Shown here: in pieces, positions 53,990 to 62,870 of the stretch
Position numbering within the stretch: the first letter of the stretch is position 1
How the letters are laid out: each line of letters starts with the position of its first letter
Source of the DNA: Desulfobacteraceae bacterium
GTDB taxonomy: Bacteria; Desulfobacterota; Desulfobacteria; Desulfobacterales; Desulfobacteraceae
Length of the DNA: 64,000 nucleotides
Assembly (NCBI GenBank): GCA_016744295.1
Contig: JADGEQ010000011.1
Span: 62,001-126,000, forward strand
Direction: 5' to 3'
The notes under the pieces: model-generated
Told to the model about the DNA's origin: nothing
Databases searched by the model: none
The model's input: the letters and a program-made list of their open reading frames with translations, nothing else
Program-made: the position numbers and the translations under genes

Positions 53990-55041
53990 TTATCATCCAC
54001 CCTTCTCAACGCAAGACCCAATGCAATTGGCGCCTGAAGCCCAACCCCGGATATAAACGAAGCGGGGAATCGTTTCCCATCCAGAATCATTCCTTCAAAG
54101 GGATTAATCGAAGCAACCTCCACATCCAGTTCGGATTTGATCCTGTCTGAAAATCCTTCCACAAACCCGCCGCCTCCGCTTAACACAATTTTTTCAACCT
54201 TATTATTGTTGGTATTGGATTGAAAGGCATAAACCACTTCACAAATTTCAGCGCACCAGGTATTTGCGACACTCTCGCGAATTTCCTTTAAAGTTCCTGA
54301 ATCTTTTTGGACCTTGTCTCCCCGGAACATAGTTTCAGCCTCTTCAATACTGATCTCAAGTTGGATTGAAAGTTCCTCTACAATCTGATTTGTTCCGGAA
54401 ACATTGTCCCTCATCATCAGGGAGGTATTTCCTTTTAGAATATTCAAGGAGGTTTTTGAAGCCCCGATGTCCACCAACAGAGCCACCTGTTCAGGACCGG
54501 ATCCAGGCATGGTTTCGTAAACATTTTGCAGGGCAAAGGTATCGACATCAATTATTTTAGGGGTTAAACCGGCCAGGGTAATCAGATCGATATACTCGGC
54601 AACGATGTCCTTTTTAACCGCCACAAGCAAAACATTCATCTGATCCGACGAAAAGTCGCTCTCCCCAAGAATCTGATAATCAATATTCACATCATCGATA
54701 TCGTAGGGGATATATTGTTCCGCTTCCGAATGGATGGTCGAATGGAGATCTTTATCAGCCACCTTTGCCGTATTGATTGTTTTAATGACAACAGAATGCC
54801 CTCCTGTTGAAATAGCCACATTTTTTTCTTTTATTTTCTGGGATTTAAAAAGGGTTCGAATGGTATTGGCAACCCCTTCCATATCGACCACCCGGCCTTC
54901 AGCAATCGCACCGGAAGGAACCCGGGCCACTCCAAATTTCTTAAGGATATTTCCTTTTTTGGAGGTTTTAAGCTCAGCGACTTTTATGAAGGAAGAGCCG
55001 ATATCCAAACCGACAAGATGGTCCCTTTTACTAAATAGCAT
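53986..55041 (-). CDS. pilM: Type IV pilus assembly ATPase-like protein PilM
   Basis: A 351-aa actin-like cytoplasmic protein that binds the PilN peptide. Motifs include HLVGLDIGSSFIKVAEL (phosphate 1), the SEAEQYIPYDIDDVNIDYQIL segment (first 20 residues or so of the linker domain), LLVDIGASKTSLNIL (phosphate 2) and VLSGGGGFVEGF (adenosine loop). It leads the pilMNOPQ operon and is divergent from a histidine kinase gene, so a shared regulatory region of 223 bases lies between them. Confidence 0.95.
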   Translation of the reverse strand: MLFSKRDHLVGLDIGSSFIKVAELKTSKKGNILKKFGVARVPSGAIAEGRVVDMEGVANTIRTLFKSQKIKEKNVAISTGGHSVVIKTINTAKVADKDLHSTIHSEAEQYIPYDIDDVNIDYQILGESDFSSDQMNVLLVAVKKDIVAEYIDLITLAGLTPKIIDVDTFALQNVYETMPGSGPEQVALLVDIGASKTSLNILKGNTSLMMRDNVSGTNQIVEELSIQLEISIEEAETMFRGDKVQKDSGTLKEIRESVANTWCAEICEVVYAFQSNTNNNKVEKIVLSGGGGFVEGFSDRIKSELDVEVASINPFEGMILDGKRFPASFISGVGLQAPIALGLALRRVDDK

Positions 55042-55093
55042 ACACGTTCATCCTTATTCGGCAAACCCATACCATTGGGAAGCATGCAACCCA

Positions 55094-55112
55094 ATCAATA
55101 TTTTATATTGAT
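55094..55112. promoter_or_regulatory. A+T-rich inverted repeat between pilM and the kinase gene
   Basis: ATCAATAT (55094-55101), 3-base centre, ATATTGAT (55105-55112), about 50 bases upstream of pilM. It is perfect but A+T-rich, so chance is possible; position suits an operator for pilM. Confidence 0.3.
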
Positions 55113-55264
55113 ATGTAACAATAATATTACTATAACTTGATACGATATGATCCTAAAGTCAAGTACAATCGTTATCTTAGGGTAATGAATAACAAAAGGA
55201 ATTGGGGTCTGTCAAATATTAAACTGAAAAAGTATGAAATAAAATACATACATTAGGGGAATCT

Positions 55265-56695
55265 GTGAAAAAAGCACAACCGACAGGATCAACCACCCAG
55301 GTGGTTCGCCCTTTTGTACTGGTAAAAGCATTTACCTTCTCCAGTTTGATCGTCATGCTTACAGCCACCATTGTCATTGCGGCATTAAATGCCCACTGGG
55401 TTAGAAATATACTCCTTGAAAAAAACAAAGACTACAATTCACTTCTGGTTGAAAACCTTAACCATCAAATTTTTCTGCGATTTGTCGCACCGGTTGTATA
55501 TCGACACGGAAAAATCAAGCTGAGGGAAAAAAGCCAGCACAAGCTTCTGGATAGAGTCATCAAATCTACCCTGCACAGCTTCCATGTTGAAATGGTCAAT
55601 ATATATACAACCGATAATATTATTGGATACAGCTTTGAAGAAGGCCAGATAGGAAAGGAAAATGCCGGCGGTGTTCACTATGAAAAGGCAATGAAAAACC
55701 AGGCCACCTCCAAACTGATCCAAAAAGGCAATTTTCTTGAGTTGATGCTCTGGTTTCCCCAGGAAACCAAAATCATCACCTTTGCTCCTTTAATTCAGGA
55801 AGCGGCATTCTCCCGCTCCCGCTCGGGAGAACGGATGGTCATTGGCGTTATCGAAGTGATCCGGGACATATCCGATGATTACAAGGAAGTGTTCAAACTC
55901 CAGGGACTGATTGTAGCCTCCTGTTCCATTATCATGGGCATCCTGTTTTTCATCCTCAGGTTTGTGGTCAAACACGGAGAAAAAATCATTGGAAAGAGAG
56001 CTGAAGAGCGCCTCAGACTTGAAGAAAAATTGAGAAGGGCCGAACACTTGTCTGCCATTGGAGGTATGACTGCAGGCATTTCCCATGAAATCAGAAATCC
56101 CCTGGGGATCATAAAAAGCAGTGCCCAGTTGTTGAAAAAAAAATTGGCCAAATTGGATCCTGACAGCAAAATTCCTGATATAATTGTAGAGGAATCAACC
56201 CGACTGAACCATATTATTACCGATTTTCTTGATTTTGCCAAACCAAAGGTACCGGATCTAAGGCCCTGCGCCATAGATGAAGTGATTGAAAAAAATCTAA
56301 TATTTCTGACCTCCCAGATTGAAGAATCACGAATACAAATTAAAACAGATTATCAAAAAAATATTCCGAAACTTATGGCGGACACAGCCATGCTCTACCA
56401 AAGTTTTTTAAATATTTTATTAAATTCCTTCCATGCAGTGAAAGAAAATGGAACCATCACTATTTCCACATGGTCTGAAACAGATCGGGTCCATATCTGC
56501 TTCACAGATAATGGTGAGGGTATCAGTGAAGAGGCACTAAAAAAAATATGGACGCCATTTTTCACGACAAAAGATACTGGTACAGGCCTTGGCCTTGGAA
56601 TTGTTAAAAATATTATTGAAGCCCACAAAGGCAGCATCCATATTTCCGATGCAGACCCTGTGGGAACAAAAGTTGAAATCACCTTACCGATTTAG
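55265..56695 (+). CDS. Sensor histidine kinase (NtrB/AtoS-like)
   Basis: A 476-aa kinase. Membrane helices at about 20-41 and 214-235 bracket a periplasmic sensor region of about 170 residues. A coiled coil follows, then the HisKA box with His274 (AGISHEIRNPLGIIKSSAQ), and HATPase motifs (LNILLNSFHAV, DNGEGIS, TGTGLGLGIV). No PAS domain. It starts at a GTG (55265) after AGGGGAATCT. The regulator gene starts 12 bases after its stop. It is divergent from pilM, so a PilS-like role is possible, but PilS normally has more membrane helices. Confidence 0.92.
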   Translation: MKKAQPTGSTTQVVRPFVLVKAFTFSSLIVMLTATIVIAALNAHWVRNILLEKNKDYNSLLVENLNHQIFLRFVAPVVYRHGKIKLREKSQHKLLDRVIKSTLHSFHVEMVNIYTTDNIIGYSFEEGQIGKENAGGVHYEKAMKNQATSKLIQKGNFLELMLWFPQETKIITFAPLIQEAAFSRSRSGERMVIGVIEVIRDISDDYKEVFKLQGLIVASCSIIMGILFFILRFVVKHGEKIIGKRAEERLRLEEKLRRAEHLSAIGGMTAGISHEIRNPLGIIKSSAQLLKKKLAKLDPDSKIPDIIVEESTRLNHIITDFLDFAKPKVPDLRPCAIDEVIEKNLIFLTSQIEESRIQIKTDYQKNIPKLMADTAMLYQSFLNILLNSFHAVKENGTITISTWSETDRVHICFTDNGEGISEEALKKIWTPFFTTKDTGTGLGLGIVKNIIEAHKGSIHISDADPVGTKVEITLPI

Positions 56696-56707
56696 GAGCT
56701 ATACCGG

Positions 56708-58096
56708 ATGGAAAACATATTGATTGTGGATGATGAAAAGCATTATCCAATGATTATAGGGGAGATTCTTCAGGAAGAAGGTTATCGACCCTTTACAGCC
56801 TCAAGTGGAATGGAGGCCCTGGACATTTTAAATACCCAACTCATTGACCTTGTCCTCACCGACGTTAAAATGCCTGGCATGACCGGCATCCATCTGTTGG
56901 AAAAAATAAAAGAGATCAAACCGGATATGCCGGTCATCATCATGACGGCATTCGGCAGTGTTGAAAAAGCTGTTGAAGCAATGCACAAGGGAGCATATAC
57001 CTTTATTCTCAAGCCCTTTGAAAATGAGGCACTCATTGCCCACATTGCAAAAGCCATCTCAGTATATAAAATCGTAGAGGAAAACACGATTCTCAGGGAT
57101 GCCATGCATACAAGATATCAATTTGACAATATCATCGGTAAAAGCAAGCCCATGCAGGAATTGTATGCAATAATCCAAAAGGTAGCCCCCACCAACGCCT
57201 CTGTGCTTATAGAAGGAGAAAGCGGCACGGGCAAGGAGCTTGTGGCCAAATCCATCCACTACAACAGCCCGAGAAAAAACAAATCCCTTGTGGCAGTCAA
57301 CTGCTCAGCCTTTGCTGAATCCTTGCTGGAAAGTGAGTTGTTTGGACATGAAAAAGGAGCCTTCACAGGGGCTGCCAACATGAAAAAAGGAAGATTTGAA
57401 CTGGCCGACAAGGGCAGTTTGTTTCTGGATGAGATTGGCGAACTGCCCATGACGCTCCAGGTAAAACTCCTTCGGGTTCTCCAGGAACGAACGGTGGAAA
57501 GGGTGGGGGGGACAATGACCATTCCGGTTGACTTCCGCTTGATCGCTGCCACCAACAAAAATCTTGAAGAAGAAGTTAAAAAAGGTAATTTCAGAGAAGA
57601 CCTTTATTATCGGCTTAATGTGGTAAAAACGACGATTCCGCCCCTAAGGGATCGCCAGGAAGATATTATCCTGTTGATCAACCATTTCATTAAAAAATAC
57701 ACCAGTGATGCCGCGTCCATAAGCAATGTAACCGGTATCAACAAGGAAACAGCACAAATTCTGTGGGATTATGAATGGAAAGGCAATGTAAGGGAACTGG
57801 AAAATGTCATTGAACGCTCAGTTATCCTTTCCAGCGGCAGTTTGATCTGTCCGGCAGATCTCCCCCCCCAGTTGCGAAAAAACCCGAGCATAACCCTTCA
57901 ATTGGATGGCATCCCAGATGGGGTAGGCCTTTCAGAAACCCTTGCTGCAGTCGAGAAAAGGATGATTCAAAGGGCCATGAAGCTAGCTGGAAATATCCAG
58001 ACCAAAGCAGCACAGATTTTGGGAATAGGCAAGAGCGGATTGAACCAAAAACTAAAAAAATTCAATTTAGACAAGGAGCCATACCAAGACAAGTAG
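56708..58096 (+). CDS. Sigma-54-dependent response regulator (NtrC/PilR-like)
   Basis: A 462-aa activator: receiver with Asp52 (VLTDVKMPGMTG), AAA+ domain with Walker A GESGTGKE (170-177), an intact GAFTGA loop (217-222), Walker B SLFLDEIGE, FREDLYYRLNVV, and a C-terminal Fis-type HTH (NIQTKAAQILGIGKSGLNQKL). It should therefore open sigma-54 promoters. It follows its kinase gene with AGGAG before the ATG. A near-consensus sigma-54 promoter with two upstream palindromes lies within 300 bases downstream, the best candidate target in the window. Confidence 0.94.
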   Translation: MENILIVDDEKHYPMIIGEILQEEGYRPFTASSGMEALDILNTQLIDLVLTDVKMPGMTGIHLLEKIKEIKPDMPVIIMTAFGSVEKAVEAMHKGAYTFILKPFENEALIAHIAKAISVYKIVEENTILRDAMHTRYQFDNIIGKSKPMQELYAIIQKVAPTNASVLIEGESGTGKELVAKSIHYNSPRKNKSLVAVNCSAFAESLLESELFGHEKGAFTGAANMKKGRFELADKGSLFLDEIGELPMTLQVKLLRVLQERTVERVGGTMTIPVDFRLIAATNKNLEEEVKKGNFREDLYYRLNVVKTTIPPLRDRQEDIILLINHFIKKYTSDAASISNVTGINKETAQILWDYEWKGNVRELENVIERSVILSSGSLICPADLPPQLRKNPSITLQLDGIPDGVGLSETLAAVEKRMIQRAMKLAGNIQTKAAQILGIGKSGLNQKLKKFNLDKEPYQDK

Positions 58097-58128
58097 CTGA
58101 ATCCATAGGAAATTCACAAACAATGCAG

Positions 58129-58152
58129 GGGGGTTCAAAATTGTGAACCCCC
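58129..58152. promoter_or_regulatory. Palindrome 1: candidate enhancer site and/or terminator of the regulator gene
   Basis: GGGGGTTCA (58129-58137) pairs with TGAACCCCC (58144-58152). The core GTTCAAAATTGTGAAC (58133-58148) is repeated almost exactly at 58214-58229. As RNA it could also end the regulator transcript 32 bases after its stop. Centre about 241 bases upstream of the predicted small-RNA start. Confidence 0.55.
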
Positions 58153-58211
58153 TTCAAGAACCCTTTATTTCCAGCCTTCAATCCTCTCATCCCCCTCAAA
58201 CCGCTCCAAGG

Positions 58212-58231
58212 AAGTTCAAAATTTTGAACTT
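58212..58231. promoter_or_regulatory. Palindrome 2: candidate enhancer site
   Basis: A 20-bp perfect palindrome whose core GTTCAAAATTTTGAAC (58214-58229) matches palindrome 1 at 15 of 16 bases. It lies 81 bases from it and about 160 bases upstream of the predicted sigma-54 start, a normal distance for an NtrC-type enhancer. Confidence 0.55.
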
Positions 58232-58355
58232 TCTCAAACCAGACAAAGATTCATATGAACCGATAGCCTCCTTTTTGGAATAATTTAAATTTTATATTGC
58301 TATATTTTAAGGCAGTTAAAAATTTTTTTTTATAAAAACAAAAAAAAATAAAATG

Positions 58356-58371
58356 TGGCAGGAGATTTGCA
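58356..58371 (+). promoter_or_regulatory. Sigma-54 (-24/-12) promoter
   Basis: TGGCAGGAGATTTGCA fits the TGGCACG-N4-TTGCA consensus with one mismatch; GG and GC are separated by the required 10 bases. Predicted start is 58382. The 90 bases upstream are very A+T-rich (58275-58355), suitable for bending between enhancer and promoter. Confidence 0.75.
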
Positions 58372-58381
58372 GTGTAATTAA

Positions 58382-58454
58382 TCACTAACCAAGGGTTAGT
58401 TTTTTCATCTTTTTTTCCTTTTCTAAAAAAGGCTGCCAAATGGCAGCCTTTTTT
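58382..58454 (+). ncRNA. Putative sigma-54-dependent small RNA, about 73 nt
   Basis: The segment between the predicted sigma-54 start and a strong terminator contains no start codon, so it should be non-coding. It has a 5' hairpin ACTAACC-AAG-GGTTAGT (58384-58400), a pyrimidine-rich single-stranded middle (58401-58424, mostly U with a few C), and the terminator hairpin (58425-58454). A U-rich middle and U-tail suit Hfq-type binding. The order kinase, sigma-54 regulator, sigma-54 promoter, small RNA is like cbrA-cbrB-crcZ. I do not recognise the RNA itself; expression is inferred from promoter and terminator only. Confidence 0.6.
58425..58454. terminator. Strong bidirectional terminator
   Basis: AAAAAAGGCTGCCA (58425-58438) pairs with TGGCAGCCTTTTTT (58441-58454). 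It has a T-tract on both strands, so it can end the small RNA on the plus strand and the fur-feoB-SH3-TPR operon on the minus strand, whose last stop is at 58509. Confidence 0.85.
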
Positions 58455-58508
58455 AGTTTGGATCTTTTAATAAGATGGAACCATTATTAAGATAGACCCT
58501 TGCATCTG

Positions 58509-59198
58509 TTATCGAACCGTCTTGATTTTGCTTTCAGCAATGGGTCTGTAAATGGAATTTTCATGGTCACTGACAATTTTTTCATACATTTTCAGGCTTG
58601 ACGCCATATCATTGGAGGCTTCATAAAGACCGGCCAGGGCAAACCGGGCCTCATCCCTGAGAAGATCAGAGGATCCTGTTTCAATCTGAAGAAAATAAGA
58701 TTTTGCCTTGTCCAGCTCGTTTCTTGCCTGGGAGACATGCCCCAGAGAGGCCAGGAGGAAATTTTTCATACCCGCTTCTTTTTTAAACATCTCCAATGCC
58801 TCTTTATATAATTCAAAGGCCCTGTCGTATTGTGCTGCGTCAAAACAAATTTTTGCAAATTTGACCTTTCCCATTCTTCCGGCACTGGTGTTTGAATAAT
58901 CGGCAAAAATCTTTTCAAATTCATCCTTTGCCGCATCAAATCCCTTAACCGGATCATCGGCTTTCACATAGGTTATGACTGCCTTTGCAACCAGGTCTGA
59001 TGCAATATTTTCCGATTTTTTAAAGCTGAACATAATGCCTGAAAAAATAACGATAACCCCAATGATTGCACCCAAAAGCAACAAAAATTGTTTTTTATTT
59101 TCCTTTACATAGGCCAATGTTCTTAAAAGATTCTCCTGAAAAGGATCTATCTGTTCAAGTTCTTTTCTCCGTTCGTTTGATACTCCCTGCTCTGCCAT
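58509..59198 (-). CDS. TPR-like membrane-anchored protein (YfgM-like)
   Basis: A 229-aa protein: charged N-terminus, one membrane helix (FLLLLGAIIGVIVIFSGIMF, residues 38-58 approx), then a helical TPR-like region (AKICFDAAQYDRAFELYKEA, LGHVSQARNELDKAKSYFLQ, ARFALAGLYEASNDMASSLK). This is the layout of YfgM/TPR_21 proteins, which assist the Sec translocon or outer-membrane assembly. AAGGTGGGG precedes the ATG. It is the last gene of the minus-strand unit starting with fur-feoA. Confidence 0.75.
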   Translation of the reverse strand: MAEQGVSNERRKELEQIDPFQENLLRTLAYVKENKKQFLLLLGAIIGVIVIFSGIMFSFKKSENIASDLVAKAVITYVKADDPVKGFDAAKDEFEKIFADYSNTSAGRMGKVKFAKICFDAAQYDRAFELYKEALEMFKKEAGMKNFLLASLGHVSQARNELDKAKSYFLQIETGSSDLLRDEARFALAGLYEASNDMASSLKMYEKIVSDHENSIYRPIAESKIKTVR

Positions 59199-59228
59199 AA
59201 CCCCACCTTAATCTTTAAAAACATTCAG

Positions 59229-59687
59229 TTACCATACAAGGCTCTTGTAGATCCATCCGATTTCACCGTCTGCGTGCTCGATTCGGATCCAGTTGCCACT
59301 GCGCTTGAGCACCCTGAAAGGCACTCCCCGTTCAACCGTAAACATAATTTCACTTTTTTTATTCGGCTTGGAGCGGACGTTACACTTGGTTTTGGTGGTA
59401 ATAACCCCTTTAACTTTTCCCAAAAGGGAGTTATGTATCCAGGCCATATCCCCTTCAAAATCTTTAATTTTATACCAGTTTTTTCGTTTTTCAACCACCA
59501 GAAGCGGATGATATTTTTCCACCTGCCACAGCACTTCATATTTACCCCCCGGCCCCGAGCGAAGATTGGCAATAGAGGCTTTAACGGCCATACGCTCAGC
59601 AGCCAACCCCGGGCCAACAACAATCATCATCCCGACCAACACCAACACCATATATTTTAACAGGCGAACACCAAAATTATCTTTCAT
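59229..59687 (-). CDS. Secreted bacterial SH3-domain protein
   Basis: A 152-aa protein with a signal peptide (to about GLAAE, residue 30) and two SH3b domains: VKASIANLRSGPGGKYEVLW (about 34-85) and KTKCNVRSKPNKKSEIMFTV (about 98-150). Such domains bind peptidoglycan or proteins in the periplasm. It lies between feoB and the TPR gene; a direct role in iron uptake is not implied by its sequence. Confidence 0.8.
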   Translation of the reverse strand: MKDNFGVRLLKYMVLVLVGMMIVVGPGLAAERMAVKASIANLRSGPGGKYEVLWQVEKYHPLLVVEKRKNWYKIKDFEGDMAWIHNSLLGKVKGVITTKTKCNVRSKPNKKSEIMFTVERGVPFRVLKRSGNWIRIEHADGEIGWIYKSLVW

Positions 59688-59718
59688 ATCAACTCTCCAC
59701 TTATATTATCCCATTTGA

Positions 59719-61887
59719 TCAGGATAAAATCATTCCCGCTTGGTATACCAAAAAAGACATGGACCATGCAACCATAGTTGTATATATCACATTAAACCAG
59801 GCCCATTTGGCAGAAGATTCCCTGTAAATAGCCATCACCGTGGCAAAACAGGGAACATACAACAGCACGAAAACCATCATGGACAAAGCTGACAGGGGTG
59901 TCATCCCCGATCTTTTCAATGCAGCCTCCAGGGCCTGACCATCCTCCTTACCCACCCCGTACAATACCCCCATGGTACTGATCACAACTTCCTTGGCCAC
60001 AAAGCCTGTCACCAATGCGACACTGGCCTGCCACCCAATACCAATGGGCCTGAATAAAGGCTCCAAAGCCTTACCGATCTGACCGATATAAGATTTTGAA
60101 ATGCGCTCCTGCTCTTTTTTATTTTCGATATCCCCAAGCGCCACTGCAAGTGCCTGCTCCAGTGCCACATCGGAAGCCCTGTCTGCTGATTTAATTTTAT
60201 CAGAATACGCATCCCTTTGATTGGCGGACAATCGATCATAATCCACGGAATAGGAGATATTTTTGGGGAAACTTGACAGCGCCCAGATAATAATTGAACC
60301 CACCAGAATCACGCCGCCCATTTTTTTTAAAAACATTTTGCTCCTGTCCCACATGTGAATCAAAAGGCTTTTCAACATGGGCATTCGATAGGGCGGCAAC
60401 TCCATCACAAAGGGTGCATCCTCTCCTTTAAACAAGAGGGCGCGCAAAATGCGGCCGGACAAAATAGCCATTATAATTCCAAACAGATAGAGACTAAAGA
60501 TAATGGTCCCGGCCTTGTTGGCAAAAAAGCTGCCGGCCAGAATAATGTAAACCGGCAGCCGGGCAGAACAGGACATAAAGGGTGTCATTAAAATGGTCAG
60601 AATCCGGTCTTTGTCATTTTCAAGGGTACGGGTGGCCATTATGGCCGGCACACTGCAGCCAAACCCCATGAGCATGGGGATAAAGGATTTTCCATGAAGC
60701 CCGGCCGTGTGCATGACCCGATCCATGAGAAAGGCCGCCCTTGCCATGTAGCCGGTATCTTCAAACAATGCAATGCAGAAAAACAAAATTAAAATATTGG
60801 GCAAAAAGACAACCACACTGCCAATACCGGCAATGATCCCGTCCAGAAGAAGGGACTTAAACATAGAGGGGGGCATCAAATTGTCAATTCCACCTGACAA
60901 TACCCCCACGCAGGTCTCGATCCACCCCATGGGGTAGGCACCCAGGGTAAATGTCAGTTGAAACATGGCCCAGATAAAAAAAATAAAAACCGGAATGCCA
61001 AAAAAACGATCCGTCAGCACCAGGTCAATATTCCGGGACATGTCAATCCGTTTGGTTGCCAGATTAGTGACGGTTTCTTTTACAATACCTGCAATCACTC
61101 CATATCGGTCATCGGTTAAAACGATCTCAAAATCATCCTGAAACAAATTATAGATTTGACTGCGGCAGGCGGCAGCCTGCACCAGAACATCTGCCCCCCC
61201 CTCCACAGGTGCACCCCCAATACTCTCCTTGATTATTTTATCATCCTCAAGAATCTTGATGGCTTTCCAGCGAATCAAGGCATCATTGTCCTTAATTTCT
61301 GCATGCCGAAGTGCGGATTCCACCTTTGAAATACACGCTTCGACCTCTTTGCCATACCGGATCATTCTAAATTCTTTTTGCTGATTAAAAAATTTTACTT
61401 CCGCGAGGGCTGCTTCGACAAGAATATCAGTTCCCCGGTTTTTGTTCCCAATGGTAAAAACCACCGGCAGGCCCAGTAAAGCGGATAATTTTTTTTCATC
61501 AATCTTGATGCCCTTGGCGTCTGCCATGTCTGCCATATTCAAAACAAAGAGGGCGGGCCGGCCCAACTCCCGGATCTGAAGTGCCAGAAAGAGGCTTCTT
61601 TCAAGATTGGAGGCATCAATTATATTGATAACAATATCCGGGGCTTCATCAATAATAAAATCCCTGGCCGTGATCTCCTCTATGGAAAAGGGTGTCAGGC
61701 TGTAGGTTCCCGGAAGATCGACCACCTTAAGGTCATACTCTTTATGACGCAGGCTGCCCTCTTTTTTTTCAACGGTTACACCTGGCCAATTGCCTACTTT
61801 CTGCCTGGCGCCGGTCAGATTATTGAAGATGGTGGTTTTACCACAATTGGGATTGCCTGCCAGGGCTATGGTTAGATTCTGTTTCAT
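59719..61887 (-). CDS. feoB: Ferrous iron transporter FeoB
   Basis: A 722-aa inner-membrane Fe(II) importer with an N-terminal G domain (G1 GNPNCGKTT at 11-19, G3 DLPGTYSL, G4 NMAD) and a polytopic C-terminal part with the two Gate regions (FEDTGYMARAAFLMDR, GLHGKSFIPMLMGFGCSVPA). It starts 2 bases after the Fur-FeoA gene, so translation is coupled; the ribosome-binding site is weak. No separate feoA gene is present: the FeoA domains are on the upstream regulator. Confidence 0.96.
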   Translation of the reverse strand: MKQNLTIALAGNPNCGKTTIFNNLTGARQKVGNWPGVTVEKKEGSLRHKEYDLKVVDLPGTYSLTPFSIEEITARDFIIDEAPDIVINIIDASNLERSLFLALQIRELGRPALFVLNMADMADAKGIKIDEKKLSALLGLPVVFTIGNKNRGTDILVEAALAEVKFFNQQKEFRMIRYGKEVEACISKVESALRHAEIKDNDALIRWKAIKILEDDKIIKESIGGAPVEGGADVLVQAAACRSQIYNLFQDDFEIVLTDDRYGVIAGIVKETVTNLATKRIDMSRNIDLVLTDRFFGIPVFIFFIWAMFQLTFTLGAYPMGWIETCVGVLSGGIDNLMPPSMFKSLLLDGIIAGIGSVVVFLPNILILFFCIALFEDTGYMARAAFLMDRVMHTAGLHGKSFIPMLMGFGCSVPAIMATRTLENDKDRILTILMTPFMSCSARLPVYIILAGSFFANKAGTIIFSLYLFGIIMAILSGRILRALLFKGEDAPFVMELPPYRMPMLKSLLIHMWDRSKMFLKKMGGVILVGSIIIWALSSFPKNISYSVDYDRLSANQRDAYSDKIKSADRASDVALEQALAVALGDIENKKEQERISKSYIGQIGKALEPLFRPIGIGWQASVALVTGFVAKEVVISTMGVLYGVGKEDGQALEAALKRSGMTPLSALSMMVFVLLYVPCFATVMAIYRESSAKWAWFNVIYTTMVAWSMSFLVYQAGMILS

Positions 61888-61889
61888 TT

Positions 61890-62870
61890 TTATCTTTTTT
61901 TAGATGTAACATTTTCAACCAAAATATTGGCTGCCTCCTCAACCCGGAGGGAAATATGGTATCCCTTGACAACCAGTTCAAGGGGATCTTTTAAAGGTGC
62001 ATATTTTTCCACATATATGGTGGTTCCCCTGTTAATTCCCATCTCAAGGAGTCTACGCCTCAGGTGACTTTCTCCGGACACCCGAACAATGGTCCCCTCC
62101 TGTCCAGCCTTCATCCGGCTCAGATCCATGGATGGAGTACCAGCACCGGCTTGTATACCCTGCGACCCTGCCCCTCCTAGAATCTCTATCCTTTCAAAGG
62201 GCTGAACCCAAATTTTTTGGGCCATACCGGTTCCAATAACCAACCGGTTCTCCCCCACAGCAATGACCACCTGCCCCCCAAACCCGTTGGAAACCACCTC
62301 AATGGTGTCTCCCATTTTCAATCCCATTGACGAAATCCGCAGCTGCATATTTTTCCCGGCTTCCAACTCCTTGACAATGAGTTTTTCACCAGGTTTGGCC
62401 ATGTTAAGGGGAACCCGGTTCTTTCTATTTGCCATGCACTGGGAACAAAGCCCGTATATCTCCATCTTGTGCTGGAGCATATAAAACCCATAGGCTTCGG
62501 CCACTTTTTTCTGGAGATTTTCCAGGGCTTCATCCTTAAACTCCAGGATGGCACTGCATTTCGCACAGACCATATGGTCATGGTGCACCCCAAGATGCCG
62601 GTGTTCATATAAAATTTCTTCCCCGGAATCGAAGTCCACCCGACTTGCAAAGCCAAACCTGCACAGATGCTCCATGCTGGTGGTCACAAATCCATCGTCC
62701 AGATGAACGCCATCATCTTTCAATTGGCGGGAAATATCTGTTCTTGTCACATGGTGCTCAAGCTTCAAAAAGGCTTCAAGCACCTGAAATCTTTCATCAA
62801 ATCTATCAACACCCTGTTGCTGAAAAAGCCGTTTAAACTGCTTTTTCTCCTGTTCATGTCTATTGCTCAT
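61890..62870 (-). CDS. Fur-FeoA-FeoA fusion protein
   Basis: A 326-aa protein. Residues 1-147 are a Fur-family repressor: winged helix (RFQVLEAFLKLEHHVTRTDI, VTTSMEHLCRFGFASRVDF), the metal motif HHDHMVC at 96-102, and zinc cysteines C102, C105, C142, C145. Residues 155-231 are a FeoA/SH3-like domain (LRISSMGLKMGDTIEVVSNG) and residues 248-322 a second one (LRRRLLEMGINRGTTIYVEK). The two parts are joined without a break in frame. It leads the feoB operon, so an iron sensor and the FeoB accessory module are one molecule; autoregulation is likely. No clear Fur box was found upstream. Confidence 0.92.
   Translation of the reverse strand: MSNRHEQEKKQFKRLFQQQGVDRFDERFQVLEAFLKLEHHVTRTDISRQLKDDGVHLDDGFVTTSMEHLCRFGFASRVDFDSGEEILYEHRHLGVHHDHMVCAKCSAILEFKDEALENLQKKVAEAYGFYMLQHKMEIYGLCSQCMANRKNRVPLNMAKPGEKLIVKELEAGKNMQLRISSMGLKMGDTIEVVSNGFGGQVVIAVGENRLVIGTGMAQKIWVQPFERIEILGGAGSQGIQAGAGTPSMDLSRMKAGQEGTIVRVSGESHLRRRLLEMGINRGTTIYVEKYAPLKDPLELVVKGYHISLRVEEAANILVENVTSKKR

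Noticed and set aside
58129..58152. Reading palindrome 1 only as a terminator
   Set aside because: The same 16-bp core is repeated 81 bases on without a U-tract, which a plain terminator does not explain; both readings are kept open.
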